A program made the position numbers and the translations under genes. DNA of 64,000 bases, taken from Chitinophagales bacterium (GTDB taxonomy: Bacteria > Bacteroidota > Bacteroidia > Chitinophagales > UBA2359). Where the stretch lies: assembly GCA_020636475.1 (NCBI GenBank), contig JACJXU010000001.1, forward strand, positions 620,001 through 684,000, read 5' to 3'. Each line of letters starts with the position of its first letter. Positions within the stretch are counted from its first letter, which is position 1. Of the stretch, positions 61,520 through 64,000 are shown piece after piece. The notes under the pieces were generated by a model that made no database searches, was not told where the DNA came from, and saw only the letters and a list, made by a program, of their open reading frames with translations.

Positions 61520-64000
61520 TTACAAATTGACAGCAATACTAAAATTATAGCGTCTGCCCTGTCCAAAAAACACCGAAGCCGATGCGGCATCAAAGTTTTC
61601 GGTAGTTACGCCCATAGCATTGGTGTTGTTGTTTTGTGCATCGCTAATGTAAACGGTATCAAAAAGATTGAGTACGTTGAAGCGTGCCGTTAAGCGAATG
61701 TCTTTAGACACTTTGAACGAATAACCCGTATTTAAATCGAACAAATAATAGGTGGGTACTTTCCACGATTGTCGTTGCGCATTTTCGTATTGCAAATCTT
61801 CGGGGCGAAAATCGGCATAAAAATTATCGAAATAGGTACCGCGCAACTTAAAGTAAAGTCCTTTTATTGGTTCGTAGCGCACCAAACCACCAATTTGGGT
61901 TTGTGCGGCATCGCCTACACGCACACCGCGCGGGTCGAACGATTCGGTTTTCTGCTCGAAAGGATTAAAGTATTCTGCTTTAGAATTCCACGTCCAATTT
62001 CCTAAAGACATCAAGCCTTCAAAACTCCATTTGGGGATTGGGTTATAGGCAAAATCGAACTCTATCCCTTTGTGCAATGCACCAATGCCAAACACATTTA
62101 CTTGCACACGGTCGGATTCCGGGTCGTTGGGGTCTTCTAATACATAAATGGGGAAATCGAAGGGTTTGTTTTTCCAGTTGGTATAATAAGCATTTATGTT
62201 TGCACTAAATTTTTCTGTTCCATAACCCAATCCCAACTCCGCAGCTTGTACTTTTTCGTTTTGCGGGTCTTGCACTTCTATAATTTCTTCACCAAAGCGA
62301 TTGTCGTTTATCACATTGGTAAAGCGCGTAGCGCGGGATAAGTTTCCTAAATTTACAAACACACTTAAATCGTCATTTATGTCATAAGAAGCTCCGAATT
62401 TTATGGTTAAACTGGGGCGAACAATCCAATCTGTTTGCTGAATTTTGGCTTCTTCGGAATTGATGGTATAAAGTACGTCGTGGTACAAAACCGGCTGGTC
62501 GTTGGTTACAAAAAAACTTGTGTCGGCGAGTTCTACCACTTTGGGTTTGAAATAATCTTCTAAGCGGTAGCCCGTAGAAGCTCCGGAAAGATTGAGGAAA
62601 GTAGCCCAAGGGCCGGTTTTGTATTCTACTAAACCAAAAACACCCGCCCAACGCACAAAAGCCGAGTTGTTGTAATCGTATTTGTCGCCTTCGTGCAATT
62701 GAGTTGTTTTTTGGTCGATAAGATAATTTCCGGTGCTTTTGTAATACTCTCCACCCATTAGGTCATACACCGAACGGTAATGGTCGCCACGATAACTGCG
62801 CAAATCTATTCCTCCCGAAATAGCAAAACGCTGGCTGATGTCGGTGCGTACGGTACTGAGCAAGCCATACCAAAAGTGGTCGTTGTTGCTGGCGCGCAAT
62901 ATTTCTTCGGAGTTTTTGTCGGGTTTAAACAAAGAGGTTGATTGATTAAAAGTATATACTTCATCTAAGTCATACAAACCTGTTTCTATACTTCTAATCG
63001 GACGATGCGAGCCATCTAAGTTTACACCGCCTCCTTTTCCAACAGACAAATAGATTACGTTGGAAAGAAAAGTTTTAGGGGTTACTTGCCAAGAGTGGCG
63101 AAGGCTAAACTGCGGCTTGTGGTAATAGTTAATTGCCGTATTTTCTTCATTACCATTCAAAATACCAATGTGCTGATTATATCTGCGTCCCATATTCAGG
63201 GGAATATAATTTTCGATTAAACTATCCGGCACGCCATGTTTTTTGGCATAATCTACGTCAATCACTTCCATTGCAGAATCGTACGAGCGTTGTCCGTGTT
63301 CTTGTGGCGCGCCAAAACCCGACAGGCTCAGCATGTGTTTGCCCATTTCTTTGTCAATACGGAAATAATAGAAATAACCTTTGCTATACGTTCCGTCCAC
63401 CCAACCTTTGCTGTTTTTGTAGGAAGCGGCTAAGGAAATTCCCCAACCGTTGCGCAACCTGCCGGAAGTATAACCCAGCGTAGAACGAAAGTAGCTGCCG
63501 CTACCTACTTCTTGCTGAAAACTCAAACTTTTTTTGGATTCAATGCCTTTGGTAAGAATATTAATCGTACCACCTACCGAAGGAATAGAAAGTTTTGAAG
63601 CACCCAATCCGCGCTGTACTTGCATGGTTTTAGTCACTAAGTCCAAGCCAAACCAATTGCTCCAATACACCCAGCCATTTTCCATATCATTTACCGGAAT
63701 ACCGTCAAGCATTACCGCCAAGTTGCGCTGGTCAAAGCCGCGAATAGTAATACGCGCATCGCCATCGCCGCCACCTGTTTGGGTTGCATAGGTTCCGGGC
63801 GTGCTGTTTAGCACCATCGGCAAATCCTGTGAGGCTAATTCCTCTTGTAATTTTATACTCGAAATATTGGAAAAAGCAACAGGGGTTTCGCGTTCTACGG
63901 CAATATCCGATACAATCACAATTTCCTTGAGATACTGACTTGAGCGCAAATTTACATTCAAATCGTACGTGCCACCAGTAAGCGATACAGCAATTACCTG
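61520..64000 (-). CDS. TonB-dependent receptor (N-terminus outside window)
   Basis: The frame is open to the right window edge (upstream residues VIAVSLTGGTYDLNVNLRSS), so the start and carboxypeptidase-regulatory-like domain are outside. Seen here: plug domain (about the first 150 residues; LPMVLNSTPGTYATQTGGGD, ITIRGFDQRNLAVMLDGIPV, SVGGTINILTK), then the 22-stranded barrel with periodic strands and the terminal aromatic/Leu ending GQGRRYNFSIAVNL. Outer-membrane TonB-driven importer; substrate (siderophore, glycan or other) unknown. No SusD-like gene follows it on the same strand within the window. At least 827 residues. Confidence 0.9.
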   Translation of the reverse strand, partial: QVIAVSLTGGTYDLNVNLRSSQYLKEIVIVSDIAVERETPVAFSNISSIKLQEELASQDLPMVLNSTPGTYATQTGGGDGDARITIRGFDQRNLAVMLDGIPVNDMENGWVYWSNWFGLDLVTKTMQVQRGLGASKLSIPSVGGTINILTKGIESKKSLSFQQEVGSGSYFRSTLGYTSGRLRNGWGISLAASYKNSKGWVDGTYSKGYFYYFRIDKEMGKHMLSLSGFGAPQEHGQRSYDSAMEVIDVDYAKKHGVPDSLIENYIPLNMGRRYNQHIGILNGNEENTAINYYHKPQFSLRHSWQVTPKTFLSNVIYLSVGKGGGVNLDGSHRPIRSIETGLYDLDEVYTFNQSTSLFKPDKNSEEILRASNNDHFWYGLLSTVRTDISQRFAISGGIDLRSYRGDHYRSVYDLMGGEYYKSTGNYLIDQKTTQLHEGDKYDYNNSAFVRWAGVFGLVEYKTGPWATFLNLSGASTGYRLEDYFKPKVVELADTSFFVTNDQPVLYHDVLYTINSEEAKIQQTDWIVRPSLTIKFGASYDINDDLSVFVNLGNLSRATRFTNVINDNRFGEEIIEVQDPQNEKVQAAELGLGYGTEKFSANINAYYTNWKNKPFDFPIYVLEDPNDPESDRVQVNVFGIGALHKGIEFDFAYNPIPKWSFEGLMSLGNWTWNSKAEYFNPFEQKTESFDPRGVRVGDAAQTQIGGLVRYEPIKGLYFKLRGTYFDNFYADFRPEDLQYENAQRQSWKVPTYYLFDLNTGYSFKVSKDIRLTARFNVLNLFDTVYISDAQNNNTNAMGVTTENFDAASASVFFGQGRRYNFSIAVNL

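Overview
The window is AT-rich chromosomal DNA from a member of the Bacteroidota. The evidence is: six proteins with C-terminal type IX secretion (T9SS) type A sorting domains, one protein with a CHU_C (type B, gliding-motility-associated) C-terminal domain, a TonB-dependent receptor, a SusA-like amylase, an NrtR-type Nudix regulator, and several promoters fitting the Bacteroidota consensus TTTG-N(about 20)-TAnnTTTG. No rRNA or intact tRNA was seen, so a genus cannot be named.

Layout. 1-12.5 kb: a partial exported protein, a YD-repeat exported protein, a fumarylacetoacetate hydrolase (FAH) family enzyme, an unknown protein with a nucleotide-handling-like N-terminus diverging from an NrtR-like regulator, then a leftward run (probable operon) of a propeller/OM-barrel protein, a CHU_C surface protein, a lipoprotein and Kdo transferase. 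12.6-18.8 kb: a glyoxalase II-like hydrolase and a very large alpha-2-macroglobulin lipoprotein with an intact thioester motif. 19-20.9 kb: a decayed accessory strip with a type II toxin-antitoxin pair (toxin frameshifted at a T-tract), a structured tandem repeat, an IS5-like transposase remnant and an orphan ORF. 20.9-40.6 kb: a 1345-residue secreted modular protein with a recent internal 339-bp duplication, a 2OG-Fe(II) oxygenase, fused acyl-CoA mutase IcmF, PurM, SucC, PurA, a TIGR02757 protein and two metallopeptidases (M43, M61). 40.6-45.9 kb: an accessory strip of HigBA, a small lipoprotein and a CPBP protease, whose boundaries share three short repeated modules, interrupted by a secreted cutinase/PETase-like hydrolase. 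46-64 kb: ExoIII, a starch-type amylase divergent from a secreted partner, an exonuclease-like/GIY-YIG protein, a secreted T9SS cargo, DnaG, an SSS transporter, DegP, a TfoX-like protein, a secreted phospholipase-D-fold protein and a partial TonB-dependent receptor.

The least explained material is not a gene. A dispersed, hairpin-rich element of about 200-360 bp (copies near 26.3, 30.1, 45.6 and 55.1 kb, plus a relative near 38.6 kb with the same ends but another core) looks like a non-autonomous mobile element family. The shared boundary modules at 40.7-44.5 kb suggest cassette-like gene exchange. Both are inferences from reading the sequence and need genome-wide comparison. Genes in the window are mostly housekeeping or outer-surface functions; no single pathway unites them.
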